Source of the DNA: Clostridia bacterium
GTDB taxonomy: Bacteria; Bacillota; Clostridia; Oscillospirales; Acutalibacteraceae
NCBI GenBank assembly: GCA_017559885.1
Contig: JAFYQN010000193.1
Location: 1-24,154, forward strand
DNA: 24,154 nt
Direction of reading: 5' to 3'
Positions 7,019-13,726 of this stretch are shown here, piece by piece; positions within the stretch are counted from its first letter, which is position 1, and each line of letters opens with the position of its first letter. The position numbers and the translations under genes were made by a program. The notes under the pieces were generated by a model. The model made no database searches and was not told the DNA's origin. It saw only the letters and a list, made by a program, of their open reading frames with translations.

Positions 7019-7053
7019 AAAACCCCGACAAATTTGTCGGGGTTTTGTTTTTT
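7019..7053 (+). terminator. Rho-independent terminator of rplJ-rplL
   Basis: CCCCGACA (7023-7030) pairs with TGTCGGGG (7035-7042) across an AATT loop, flanked by A4 and T4, followed by G and T6. The A- and T-tracts make it usable in both directions, but the plus-strand rplL gene ends just before it. Confidence 0.93.
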
Positions 7054-7204
7054 AAAAAATAAAAAGTTGCTTTGAACAAACTCAAAACAACCAACAAATT
7101 TATTTTATCACACTTTTAATTTACAGTCAATAAATTTTTAACCGCGCAAAAAAATTTCTCCCTTTAGCATAATTTAGCGCTTTTAATTTTATAAATTTTG
7201 CGAA

Positions 7205-7234
7205 TTGAATCGCCCCCCTTTTTTATGTTATATT
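7205..7234 (+). promoter_or_regulatory. Promoter ahead of the candidate non-coding RNA
   Basis: TTGAAT (7205-7210), an 18-nt spacer containing a C6 and T6 run, and TATATT (7229-7234) form a fair sigma-A promoter. It points into a region with no gene. Transcription would start near 7241. The bases between the rplL terminator and this promoter (7054-7204) show only AT-rich sequence with no gene or clear site. Confidence 0.6.
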
Positions 7235-7240
7235 ATAGTC

Positions 7241-7643
7241 ACAGAGAGAGAGGGTGATACCCGATGTTCCGGTAAAATACTCTTAAAACTTAAAGCAACC
7301 CTTAAGGCAAATTTCAATTTTAAATCCTGATAATTTTAAAAACTTAATATTAAAATCAAAAACAAACAAATCACATCGCCTTAAGAACGTTTTAAATTTA
7401 AGAGTTTTACATAAAGTTAAGTCCTTATAACAAAACTTTAATCCTCAAGAGGAACTCGCTTTACGAGATAATGTGATATAAAATCGCATAAAAGAGGACT
7501 TTGAAAGCATAAACGTTAAGGACTAATTTAAGAAAAGAGAGGTACAACAAAAAGATGTTAGATATCAAGAGTGAACAAAAATAGCTCTTGGCCGAGAAAA
7601 ACCGTGTAAAGAAACGGTCGGTCAAGAGCTATTTTGTTTTTTT
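7241..7643 (+). ncRNA. Candidate structured non-coding RNA of about 400 nt
   Basis: No reading frame of useful length exists on either strand, yet the segment has a promoter at its start and a strong terminator at its end. Nested complementarities fit an ornate fold: hairpin GGGT/ACCC (7252-7255 with 7259-7262); long-range helix 7272-7277 plus 7280-7287 with 7397-7404 plus 7405-7410 (14 bp, 2-nt bulge); inside it CTTAAGGC (7301-7308) with GCCTTAAG (7378-7385); then AGTCCTTA (7420-7427) with TAAGGACT (7517-7524) enclosing TCCTC/GAGGA (7442-7446 with 7494-7498) and hairpins 7455-7467 and 7471-7489. It lacks the hallmarks of tmRNA, RNase P RNA, SRP RNA and T-box leaders. I cannot name the class. 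Several helices are A/U-rich, so some pairings could be chance. Confidence 0.5.
7579..7643. terminator. Bidirectional terminator between the candidate ncRNA and trxA
   Basis: A 17-bp stem (7579-7595 with 7618-7634, one G-T pair) is topped by a small CCGT/ACGG hairpin (7602-7605 with 7614-7617). On the plus strand it is followed by T4-G-T7; on the minus strand by T5. It therefore serves both the plus-strand transcript and trxA, whose stop codon lies at its edge. Confidence 0.9.
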
Positions 7644-7950
7644 ATTCAAACATCTTTAGTATTTCTTCTTTTGCGCGGTAACCTACAACACTTGCCGTGG
7701 TTTTTCCGTCTTTTACAACAAAGAGCGCCGGAATACTTACTATTCCAAACTTTTGCGCAAGCAACATTTGCTCGTCAACGTTTACCTTGCCAACGACGTA
7801 TTCGGGATGCTCGGCGGCAATTTCTGCCACAAAGGGCGCTATCATCTGACAAGGGCCGCACCAGTCGGCGTAAAAATCGAGCAATACGGGTTTTGTACTG
7901 TTTAACACCTGTTCTTCAAAATTTTCTTTGGTTATATGAATTACTGACAT
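7642..7950 (-). CDS. trxA: Thioredoxin
   Basis: The 102-residue product is a full-length thioredoxin with the WCGPC active site (Cys31 and Cys34), the buried Asp in LLDFYADW and the cis-Pro in SIPALFVV. It reduces protein disulfides in the cytoplasm. GGAGAT 6 nt ahead of ATG sets the start. It lies 15 nt downstream of the FTR-like gene on the same strand, so the two are co-transcribed; the neighbour suggests that this thioredoxin is, at least partly, charged from reduced ferredoxin and not only by an NADPH-dependent reductase. No thioredoxin reductase gene (trxB) is in the window. Confidence 0.95.
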   Translation of the reverse strand: MSVIHITKENFEEQVLNSTKPVLLDFYADWCGPCQMIAPFVAEIAAEHPEYVVGKVNVDEQMLLAQKFGIVSIPALFVVKDGKTTASVVGYRAKEEILKMFE

Positions 7951-7965
7951 TTTATTATCTCCTTT

Positions 7966-8166
7966 TTAATCTTTTGATTTATAATATAGCAAACAGTGGC
8001 AGTACCCTTCAAAATCAGGGTCGGCAATTTGCTCGCGAAACTCTTTACACATACACTTATATTCTTCGGTTTTGGGCAAACGACATGGGCAATAACCGTC
8101 TTTTGCTTTAAGGCCTTCTTTTATTTTTTTAACAATTTCGGGGTTTTCGTTAAGTCGTACTGCCAT
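7966..8166 (-). CDS. Ferredoxin-thioredoxin reductase catalytic-subunit-like protein
   Basis: This 66-residue protein contains six cysteines in three CxC pairs: CPC (26-28), CMC (38-40) and CHC (56-58). This is the signature of the catalytic beta subunit of ferredoxin-thioredoxin reductase, which passes electrons from ferredoxin through a 4Fe-4S cluster to the thioredoxin disulfide. It is shorter than plant enzymes, and the pair spacing (9 then 15 residues) differs from the plant 16 and 8, as seen in anaerobe homologs. No variable (alpha) subunit gene is near. GAGGTG 6 nt upstream selects the ATG at 8164-8166 over an in-frame GTG. Activity on the adjacent TrxA is inferred from co-transcription. 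Confidence 0.85.
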   Translation of the reverse strand: MAVRLNENPEIVKKIKEGLKAKDGYCPCRLPKTEEYKCMCKEFREQIADPDFEGYCHCLLYYKSKD

Positions 8167-8188
8167 TAATAACACCTCACTTTATTTT

Positions 8189-8217
8189 ATTATACCATAA
8201 AAACAAACCGTTTGCAA
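8189..8217 (-). promoter_or_regulatory. Promoter of the FTR-like gene and trxA
   Basis: On the minus strand TTGCAA (8212-8217), a 17-nt spacer and TATAAT (8189-8194) lead into the FTR-like gene. The -35 box is one arm of a 13-bp palindrome (8214-8226) shared with the divergent nadE promoter. Confidence 0.75.
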
Positions 8218-8222
8218 TAATA

Positions 8223-8250
8223 TTGCTTTTCGTTTAATTTGTGATATAAT
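8223..8250 (+). promoter_or_regulatory. Promoter of nadE-luxS
   Basis: TTGCTT (8223-8228), a 16-nt spacer and TATAAT (8245-8250) precede nadE. Only five bases separate its -35 box from that of the divergent promoter, so the two cannot easily be occupied at once. Confidence 0.7.
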
Positions 8251-8274
8251 ATATCTATAAAGGCGGTGTCTAAT

Positions 8275-9015
8275 ATGTTTGATGCAGTAAAAGTAAAAAA
8301 TGATTGTGTCGCTTGGATAAAAGAATTTTTCCAAAATAACGGCAGAGATTGTAATGCCATTGTGGGAATTTCGGGCGGCAAGGACAGTTCGGTTGCGGCG
8401 GCGCTTTGTGTAGAGGCGTTAGGCGCTGACCGAGTTATTGGCGTGCTTATGCCACAAGGCGAGCAACACGATATTGATATGGCGTACAAACTTGTAAATC
8501 ATCTCGGTATCAAGCATTATGAAATAAACGTAAAAGACGCTATCGAGAGCGTGTTTAACAGTATACCTGCCGAACTTAACGTTTCGGTACAATCACGCGT
8601 TAATTTACCGCCAAGAATTCGCATGTCGGTTTTGTATTTTGTAGGTCAGTCGCTTAATGGTCGTGTGGTAAACACCTGTAACCTTTCGGAAGATTGGGTT
8701 GGTTACTCTACCCGTTACGGCGATGCCGCAGGCGACTTTTCGCCAATGGCAAACCTAACCGTTACCGAGGTTAAAGAGATTGGTCGTGTTTTAGGTCTTC
8801 CCGACGATTTAGTTGACAAGGTGCCAATTGACGGCCTTTGCGGTAAAACCGACGAAGAAAATCTTGGCTTTACTTATGCCGAACTCGACCGATACATCCG
8901 TACGGGTAAAATCGACGATATGGCAAAGAAAGAGCTTATTGATAACAAGCACAAATGGAATTTGTTTAAACTGCAATTAATGCCAACATTTAAACCGGAG
9001 ATTGATTATGAATAA
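8275..9015 (+). CDS. nadE: NH3-dependent NAD+ synthetase
   Basis: NadE adenylates deamido-NAD+ with ATP and amidates it, the last step of NAD+ synthesis. The 246-residue product is the short form without a glutaminase domain, so it should use free ammonia. The ATP-pyrophosphatase P-loop GISGGKDSS is at residues 31-39; other family blocks are NTCNLSEDWVGYSTRYGDAAGDFSP and KVPIDGLCGKTDEENLGF. AGGCGGTG (8261-8268) selects ATG 8275 over a GTG inside the Shine-Dalgarno site. The end overlaps luxS by 8 nt. PncB, in the same window, makes nicotinate mononucleotide from nicotinate, an earlier step of the same salvage route. Confidence 0.95.
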   Translation: MFDAVKVKNDCVAWIKEFFQNNGRDCNAIVGISGGKDSSVAAALCVEALGADRVIGVLMPQGEQHDIDMAYKLVNHLGIKHYEINVKDAIESVFNSIPAELNVSVQSRVNLPPRIRMSVLYFVGQSLNGRVVNTCNLSEDWVGYSTRYGDAAGDFSPMANLTVTEVKEIGRVLGLPDDLVDKVPIDGLCGKTDEENLGFTYAELDRYIRTGKIDDMAKKELIDNKHKWNLFKLQLMPTFKPEIDYE

Positions 9016-9472
9016 AATTGAAAGTTTTAAAATAGACCACTTAAAATTAGAATTGGGGCTTTACGTTTCACGCCGTGATAAAAAGAATGACGTGGTTGTT
9101 ACCACCTTTGATTTGCGCATTACCGCGCCCAATCGCGAACCCGTAATTGATGTACCTGCGCTTCACACAATTGAGCACCTTTGCGCGACCTACCTTCGTA
9201 ACAGCGACAGACAAGACGATATCGTCTACTTTGGACCAATGGGTTGCAGAACGGGTTGTTACCTTGTTATGTTTGGCGAACTTGCAAGCGAAGACGTTTT
9301 TGACTTGGTTGTTAATATGTGTGATTTTGTTATAAATTTTGAGGGCGAAATACCGGGCGCGTCCCCTGCAGAATGCGGAAACTACTCTGAACAAAACTTA
9401 AATATGGCAAAATACTATATCAAAAAATACAAAAACGACCTTGTTAACAACAAAAATTTTGAATATAAATAA
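9008..9472 (+). CDS. luxS: S-ribosylhomocysteine lyase LuxS
   Basis: LuxS splits S-ribosylhomocysteine into homocysteine and 4,5-dihydroxy-2,3-pentanedione, the precursor of autoinducer-2, and so recycles the by-product of SAM-dependent methylation. The 154-residue product has all key residues: the HTIEH motif (metal ligands His53 and His57, catalytic Glu56), the catalytic Cys80 in GPMGCRTG, and the third metal ligand Cys123 in PGASPAECGNY. GGAG 7 nt upstream points to the ATG at 9008-9010, which overlaps the end of nadE by 8 nt, so translation is probably coupled. The partner nucleosidase (pfs/mtn) is not in view. A hairpin terminator begins at its stop codon. Confidence 0.96.
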   Translation: MNKIESFKIDHLKLELGLYVSRRDKKNDVVVTTFDLRITAPNREPVIDVPALHTIEHLCATYLRNSDRQDDIVYFGPMGCRTGCYLVMFGELASEDVFDLVVNMCDFVINFEGEIPGASPAECGNYSEQNLNMAKYYIKKYKNDLVNNKNFEYK

Positions 9473-9498
9473 GAGCAGAAAATCTGCTCTTATTTTTT
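9471..9498 (+). terminator. Terminator of nadE-luxS
   Basis: AAGAGCAGA (9471-9479) pairs with TCTGCTCTT (9483-9491) around an AAA loop, followed by A and T6. Confidence 0.9.
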
Positions 9499-9507
9499 AT
9501 AATGTAC

Positions 9508-9536
9508 TTGAAAAACAATATAAAAGGTGTTAATAT
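9508..9536 (+). promoter_or_regulatory. Promoter of the broken EamA-family gene
   Basis: TTGAAA (9508-9513), a 17-nt spacer and TAATAT (9531-9536) lie just downstream of the luxS terminator and about 30 nt before the probable start of the transporter fragment. Confidence 0.6.
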
Positions 9537-9565
9537 ATAGCGACAAGAGGAAGGTGATACTTTTG

Positions 9566-10521
9566 GTGTTTTTGGCATATTTATTTACTTTTTTAAAAAA
9601 TGCGATTTATGGTACAACTGCTTTTTTTACAGATCAATTAGACGGTAATGGCGTTGATGCTATTGAAATTTTAGCCCTTCGTTTTTTGTTGAGTTTTTTA
9701 GTTTTGTGGTTGCTTAAAACAACAAAACTTGTAAAAATAGAGGTTGGTATTAAAGACGTTTTTAAAAAGACCGAAAAACATAAATTTATAAAACCGTTGT
9801 TGCTTACCGCGCTGTTTTCACCCGTTATTGAAATGTTTTTGAAACAACGGGCATAACCATGACGACGCAGGTAACCGCTGGCGTTATCCTTTCGCTTATA
9901 CCGATTTTTGCTTGTGTTTGGGAAACGTTGATATTAAAAGAGACTACCTCGCTATTGCAAAAAATATTTTTGGTAATCGGTGTAATCGGTGTAATATATA
10001 TAGTAATCAACACCGATACAAACGACGGCAAAAACACTGTTTTTGGTATTATTTGTTTGGTTATAGCAACAGTTACCGGACCGCTTCATCTTGTTTTTTC
10101 ACGCCAGAGTTTAAAGGTGTTCAAACCCTTTGAAGTCACCTATTTCGCTTGTCTTTTAGGCACCGTAGTGTTCAACACCATAAATGTAGTAAAACATATT
10201 TATGCAGGCAACCTTTTAGACTATTTTGACCCATATTTTAACTCCTACAATATTTTACGATTCATTGCACTTTCTATTGCTGCAACACTCGTTGCCACGG
10301 CTATGAACAATTTTTCTATGTCACGTTTACAAGCATCCACCGTGACAGCTTTTAGCGGTGTCTCAACAGTAGTTACAATTATTATCGGCGCAATCAACGA
10401 CAGTGAAAATAAATTATACTACTTCCATTACATAGGTTTTGCACTAATACTTATACGAATGGTTGGCGTAAGTTATATTGCGATAAGGAAAGATAAGTTA
10501 AAAGCAAAAGACTCTGTTTAA
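9566..10521 (+). pseudogene. Frameshifted EamA/DMT-superfamily transporter
   Basis: Two adjacent reading frames, 9566-9856 and about 9826-10521, together make one ten-helix EamA-type drug/metabolite transporter of about 318 residues. The first ends ...FSPVIEMFLKQRA-stop. Reading the other frame across the join gives FETTGITMTTQVTAGV, the sequence expected in the middle of an EamA protein. A single missing T in the T5 run near 9837-9841 explains the shift. Flanking sequence shows no other decay, so the lesion is recent, or an assembly or sequencing error at a homopolymer. An AAGGTGAT site at 9551-9558 favours the GTG at 9566, with TTG 9563 also possible. Substrate is unknown. The promoter and terminator are intact. 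Confidence 0.85.
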
Positions 10522-10536
10522 AACAGAGTCTTTTTT
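10508..10536. terminator. Bidirectional terminator between the transporter and the CotH gene
   Basis: GACTCTGTT (10510-10518) pairs with AACAGAGTC (10522-10530). T6 follows on the plus strand and T4 on the minus strand, so the stem ends both convergent genes. The transporter stop codon is within the hairpin. Confidence 0.9.
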
Positions 10537-10541
10537 ATGTG

Positions 10542-13037
10542 TTATAACCACGCCTCGTATCTTGCGTCAAGTCGGGGAATAACGGTGTCAAGATAATGCT
10601 GTATTTGGGTAAGAGGATATCCCGGAATTGGGTTGTCGGCCGTGTTCCATTTTTGTGTTTCGCGGTCTAACACTTCTTGTGGGATACTGCTTTGGAAATT
10701 GTTAAATTCTGCCATAACGTTTTCGGGATCGAGTATATCTTCCCTAAGTTCAAAATAACGCTCGGCAATTTCTTTTTTATAGCATCTCTCAAATTTTGAC
10801 CACAGGTTGCTGTTACTTCCGTTTACATAACCTTTAGAATAATCATAAGTACTGCCACCGTTCCAATGTGTACCCCACGTTGTATCAAGATCATACATTG
10901 TTGGATACCACACGTTGCCGTCATAGGTCGCAAGCAACATATTTTTACCGGTGTTGTCCGGAGTCCAAAAATAAGACATCATAACAAAATAGTTTAAGGT
11001 TGAATCAAGATTGAGATACTGCTCAAAATTTTCTTTAAACTCCTCGTCACTACTGTTTAGAACAAAATCAACCAAACGTTGAACCTTTTCGAGTGTGGCG
11101 TCGTCTTCAGGACCTGCTTCGACCGTCCAGTCTTCAAGGTCGGTTGGTACAGACTTAAACAAAACGGGGTCATTCCAGTTTTCGCCGCAAATTACAATGT
11201 GATTTGGATTGTTTTTGTCCATACCAAACATCCACTCATCTTTTGGAATATTCATGGTATAAAGTCCGTGGAATTCACCGTTTATATATATTTCAACAGG
11301 GAAACCGTCGATTGTGCCATTATGCGGCGCCACGGTAAACAAGCTGTATTTTGCCTGAACTTTGCTGGCAATTCGCGCCGAAACTATGTTTCGCGAATGG
11401 GTTTTATCAATCCAGTTGGCTTTAAGGCAATATTTGCTTTGCTTACCCCAACCTACGTCGATTTTTTTCTTGTTGGAATAGTTTGAATCCTCGTAGAAAT
11501 TGATGGTGTAATTCTTTTTAGCGTATTTAGTACTTGAACTACCCTGTATTTTAATCTTTGCAGCACCGTTTACAACTTGATTAGCGCTTCTATACTCAAA
11601 ATTAATATCGCATTCTATTTTTTTGCTTGTTTGTGCAGGGTCGGTGATTTTAGACATATCGCCCGTAAAGAAAAGTTTTGGACAATAGTCATCTTTAAAA
11701 TGATTACATATTTCGCCGCTGTTTAGATTTACGCACTCGCCTGCAACGTAGGTATGGCCTCGTTTTTCACCACGAACTCCGCCGCAATAGATACAGGTTT
11801 CGGGTTCGGTACAGGTTGCCTCAACAAATGAGTGGTCGCCATACGTGCCTGATGTGCGACCACAGTTTACACAAGATTTAAGTGTAACACAGTTCGCCTC
11901 ATCATAGGTATGCGAGGACGGGAACCCTATTGTTTTTTGACATTTAGAACAGGTCTTTGGCGCGGTACAGGTTGCTTCGCTATAAGTATGGAAACAATAT
12001 TTAATAACGGGCAAAATATTGTTTTTAAAGTTGTTATACATAATCTTTGCAACTTCACATCTTTGCGCATTGCCTTGCGGTGCGAGGGTTGTTGCATTTT
12101 TGCCACTTATAACACCGTTTTCGAGCGCCCAGACCATTTCTTTGCTCGCAAATTCCGACACCTTGCCAAAATCTATATACTGCGCGGCAAAATTGTCCTT
12201 TGCGCCGTCATCAACATTTACGTCGATATTTTTGTATTGAGCATATCTATATAAAAATGTTACAAGTTGTTCGCGCGTAACGTTATCGCCTACTCCAAAT
12301 TTTCCGCCTTCGTAACCGCGTACTATGTTATTTTGCGCGCCCCAGTTCACCGCAGCTTCAAAATAACTATCCTCCGGTACGTCGGGAAAATTTGTTTCTA
12401 TTGCACTGTACGTGTCAAGATCAACGCCGTCAAAACGTGCAAGCATAACAAGAAAATCCTGTCTTTGAATGCTGTCGCTCGTTCCAAAATTACCGTTTGA
12501 GTATCCGCTCATAATTCCTGCGCCCGTAACGTAGCACACGGCATCGTAATACCAATCAAACGGATTTGTGTCAGGATATAGCGCGTCGCCCAATTTAACT
12601 AGATTAAAATCTATACGTTCAAGTTCAACGTCGTCGTAAAGGCAACTTAGTGTTAAGGTGTAGCTTTCTCCCTTAACCAAAGGCCATCCGTTTGCTTGGT
12701 TGTTAAATTTTACTTCGCCACCATTTGCGTCGATAACAATTAAATAGTGGTGAGTAAAATACTGTGAATCTAAAACGGGTTGTATTGCATACATTCCCGT
12801 GTTGTTGACGGTTTTTTGCCAATTGCGTAGATACTCCACGTTATCCTCACGACCTATAAAGCAATCGTCATAATCATGAGTAATGAAAACCCTTTGCGAT
12901 CCACACTCATTACAAAGCGTATCACAAGCATTGGTATAAACGTGCTTGCTACATTCCGCGTTGACATTAAACGAACCAAAGTTAACTATAGAAACAAGCA
13001 AAACCACGGTTAATAAAATAGAGATTGTTTTTTTCAT
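10542..13037 (-). CDS. Secreted SLH-domain, Cys-rich repeat and CotH-domain surface protein
   Basis: The 831-residue product is exported by a signal peptide (about 1-27) and combines three kinds of module. Residues about 152-345 hold three S-layer homology repeats (for example NPFDWYYDAVCYVTGAGIMS and FPDVPEDSYFEAAVNWGAQN), which normally hold proteins non-covalently to the cell wall. Residues about 348-452 are repeats with paired CxxC cysteines (TCSKC, SCVNC, TCIYC), each preceded by HTY or HSF. The C-terminal part (about 453-831) is a CotH domain, with IKIQGSSSTKYAKKNY and the acidic YDLDTTWG motif of this atypical protein-kinase-like family. CotH phosphorylates spore-coat proteins in Bacillus; the role here is unknown. 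GGAGGG before the ATG at 13035-13037 replaces a longer in-frame start at 13064. Confidence 0.88.
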   Translation of the reverse strand: MKKTISILLTVVLLVSIVNFGSFNVNAECSKHVYTNACDTLCNECGSQRVFITHDYDDCFIGREDNVEYLRNWQKTVNNTGMYAIQPVLDSQYFTHHYLIVIDANGGEVKFNNQANGWPLVKGESYTLTLSCLYDDVELERIDFNLVKLGDALYPDTNPFDWYYDAVCYVTGAGIMSGYSNGNFGTSDSIQRQDFLVMLARFDGVDLDTYSAIETNFPDVPEDSYFEAAVNWGAQNNIVRGYEGGKFGVGDNVTREQLVTFLYRYAQYKNIDVNVDDGAKDNFAAQYIDFGKVSEFASKEMVWALENGVISGKNATTLAPQGNAQRCEVAKIMYNNFKNNILPVIKYCFHTYSEATCTAPKTCSKCQKTIGFPSSHTYDEANCVTLKSCVNCGRTSGTYGDHSFVEATCTEPETCIYCGGVRGEKRGHTYVAGECVNLNSGEICNHFKDDYCPKLFFTGDMSKITDPAQTSKKIECDINFEYRSANQVVNGAAKIKIQGSSSTKYAKKNYTINFYEDSNYSNKKKIDVGWGKQSKYCLKANWIDKTHSRNIVSARIASKVQAKYSLFTVAPHNGTIDGFPVEIYINGEFHGLYTMNIPKDEWMFGMDKNNPNHIVICGENWNDPVLFKSVPTDLEDWTVEAGPEDDATLEKVQRLVDFVLNSSDEEFKENFEQYLNLDSTLNYFVMMSYFWTPDNTGKNMLLATYDGNVWYPTMYDLDTTWGTHWNGGSTYDYSKGYVNGSNSNLWSKFERCYKKEIAERYFELREDILDPENVMAEFNNFQSSIPQEVLDRETQKWNTADNPIPGYPLTQIQHYLDTVIPRLDARYEAWL

Positions 13038-13074
13038 TGTAACCCTCCTTAATCGAGAAGCCATTTATAAACGT

Positions 13075-13104
13075 ATTATATCATTTTAAAGCGTCTGTTG
13101 TCAA
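13075..13104 (-). promoter_or_regulatory. Sigma-A promoter of the SLH-CotH gene
   Basis: On the minus strand TTGACA (13099-13104), an 18-nt spacer and TATAAT (13075-13080), preceded by TG one base upstream (extended -10). The leader is short. It looks like a vegetative promoter and not a sporulation sigma-factor site. Confidence 0.85.
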
Positions 13105-13164
13105 TGCAGTAAATTAGATAGTAGATTTGCGGCACCACAGACTGCTATCAAACGCTAACTAATA

Positions 13165-13196
13165 TAAAAACCCGCCGATCATTCGGCGGGTTTTTT
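13165..13196. terminator. GC-rich terminator after the nitroreductase gene
   Basis: CCCGCCGA (13171-13178) pairs with TCGGCGGG (13183-13190) around a 4-nt loop, with A5 before and T6 after. On the minus strand, T5 follows the stem directly after the nitroreductase stop, ending the long murI-to-nitroreductase block. It would also work on the plus strand, where no gene ends. Confidence 0.9.
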
Positions 13197-13197
13197 G

Positions 13198-13725
13198 TTA
13201 TTTGTAGCTTACTATTTTTTCTAAATCTTGTCTTTTTTTGTCGCGTAGTTTATCGTCGGGTGTGGCATATCCTATGCATATTACCAGTCGTACGTCCTCG
13301 TTTAGTTGACAAATCGACTTGATTTTGTCGTTGTCAAACCAACCCAAAATACAACTGCCCAGCCCCTGCGCAGTGGCTTCGGCAGTGATATATGCCGCTA
13401 GGATACCGATGTCTATAGAGCGATAATCGTTATGCTTTAGCTTTGCGCCAACAGCCGCCGTGCGACAGTATGGCATCTCTGATATAACCAGTTGCACCGG
13501 AGCATTGGTAGAAAACTTGTTCATACCCATACTCTGCGTAGCCTTGGCTACATTGTTGGCTGTATCGCCTGTGCAAACGGTAATGTGGTATGGTTGACCA
13601 TTGCATGCCGATGGCGAAAGTCTTGCAGAGCGCAAAACTGCATCTAACTTTTCGCTTTCAACCAACCTTGCGTTATCAAATTTTCGGCAAGATTGTCTAT
13701 TTTGCGCAATTTTGGTAAAGTTCAT
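13198..13725 (-). CDS. Nitroreductase-family flavoprotein
   Basis: The 175-residue product belongs to the FMN-dependent nitroreductase family. The N-terminus has the usual RQSCRKFDNARLVESEKL and SARLSPSACNGQPYHI, where Arg, Ser, Asn and Gln line the FMN phosphate and substrate pocket; GLGSCILGWFDN and a C-terminal VICIGYATP complete the pattern. These enzymes reduce nitro, quinone or enone compounds with NAD(P)H; the physiological substrate is not evident. It begins 1 nt after the engB stop, with GAGG inside the engB coding end as its Shine-Dalgarno site, so it is probably translated with engB. It is the last gene before the terminator. Confidence 0.85.
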   Translation of the reverse strand: MNFTKIAQNRQSCRKFDNARLVESEKLDAVLRSARLSPSACNGQPYHITVCTGDTANNVAKATQSMGMNKFSTNAPVQLVISEMPYCRTAAVGAKLKHNDYRSIDIGILAAYITAEATAQGLGSCILGWFDNDKIKSICQLNEDVRLVICIGYATPDDKLRDKKRQDLEKIVSYK

Positions 13726-13726
13726 A

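Noticed and set aside
7241..7643. T-box, tmRNA, RNase P RNA or SRP RNA at the gene-free interval
   Set aside because: The T-box core sequence, a CCA-ended tmRNA acceptor, the conserved RNase P core and the SRP Alu/S-domain motifs are not visible, and no synthetase follows on the same strand.
7671..8111. 146-codon plus-strand frame opposite trxA and the FTR-like gene
   Set aside because: Both genes beneath it are confidently assigned, and the frame is an antisense shadow without a start signal.
9826..9858. Programmed -1 frameshift in the EamA gene
   Set aside because: The T5 run does not form a canonical slippery heptamer, no stimulating structure is evident, and this family is not known to use recoding.
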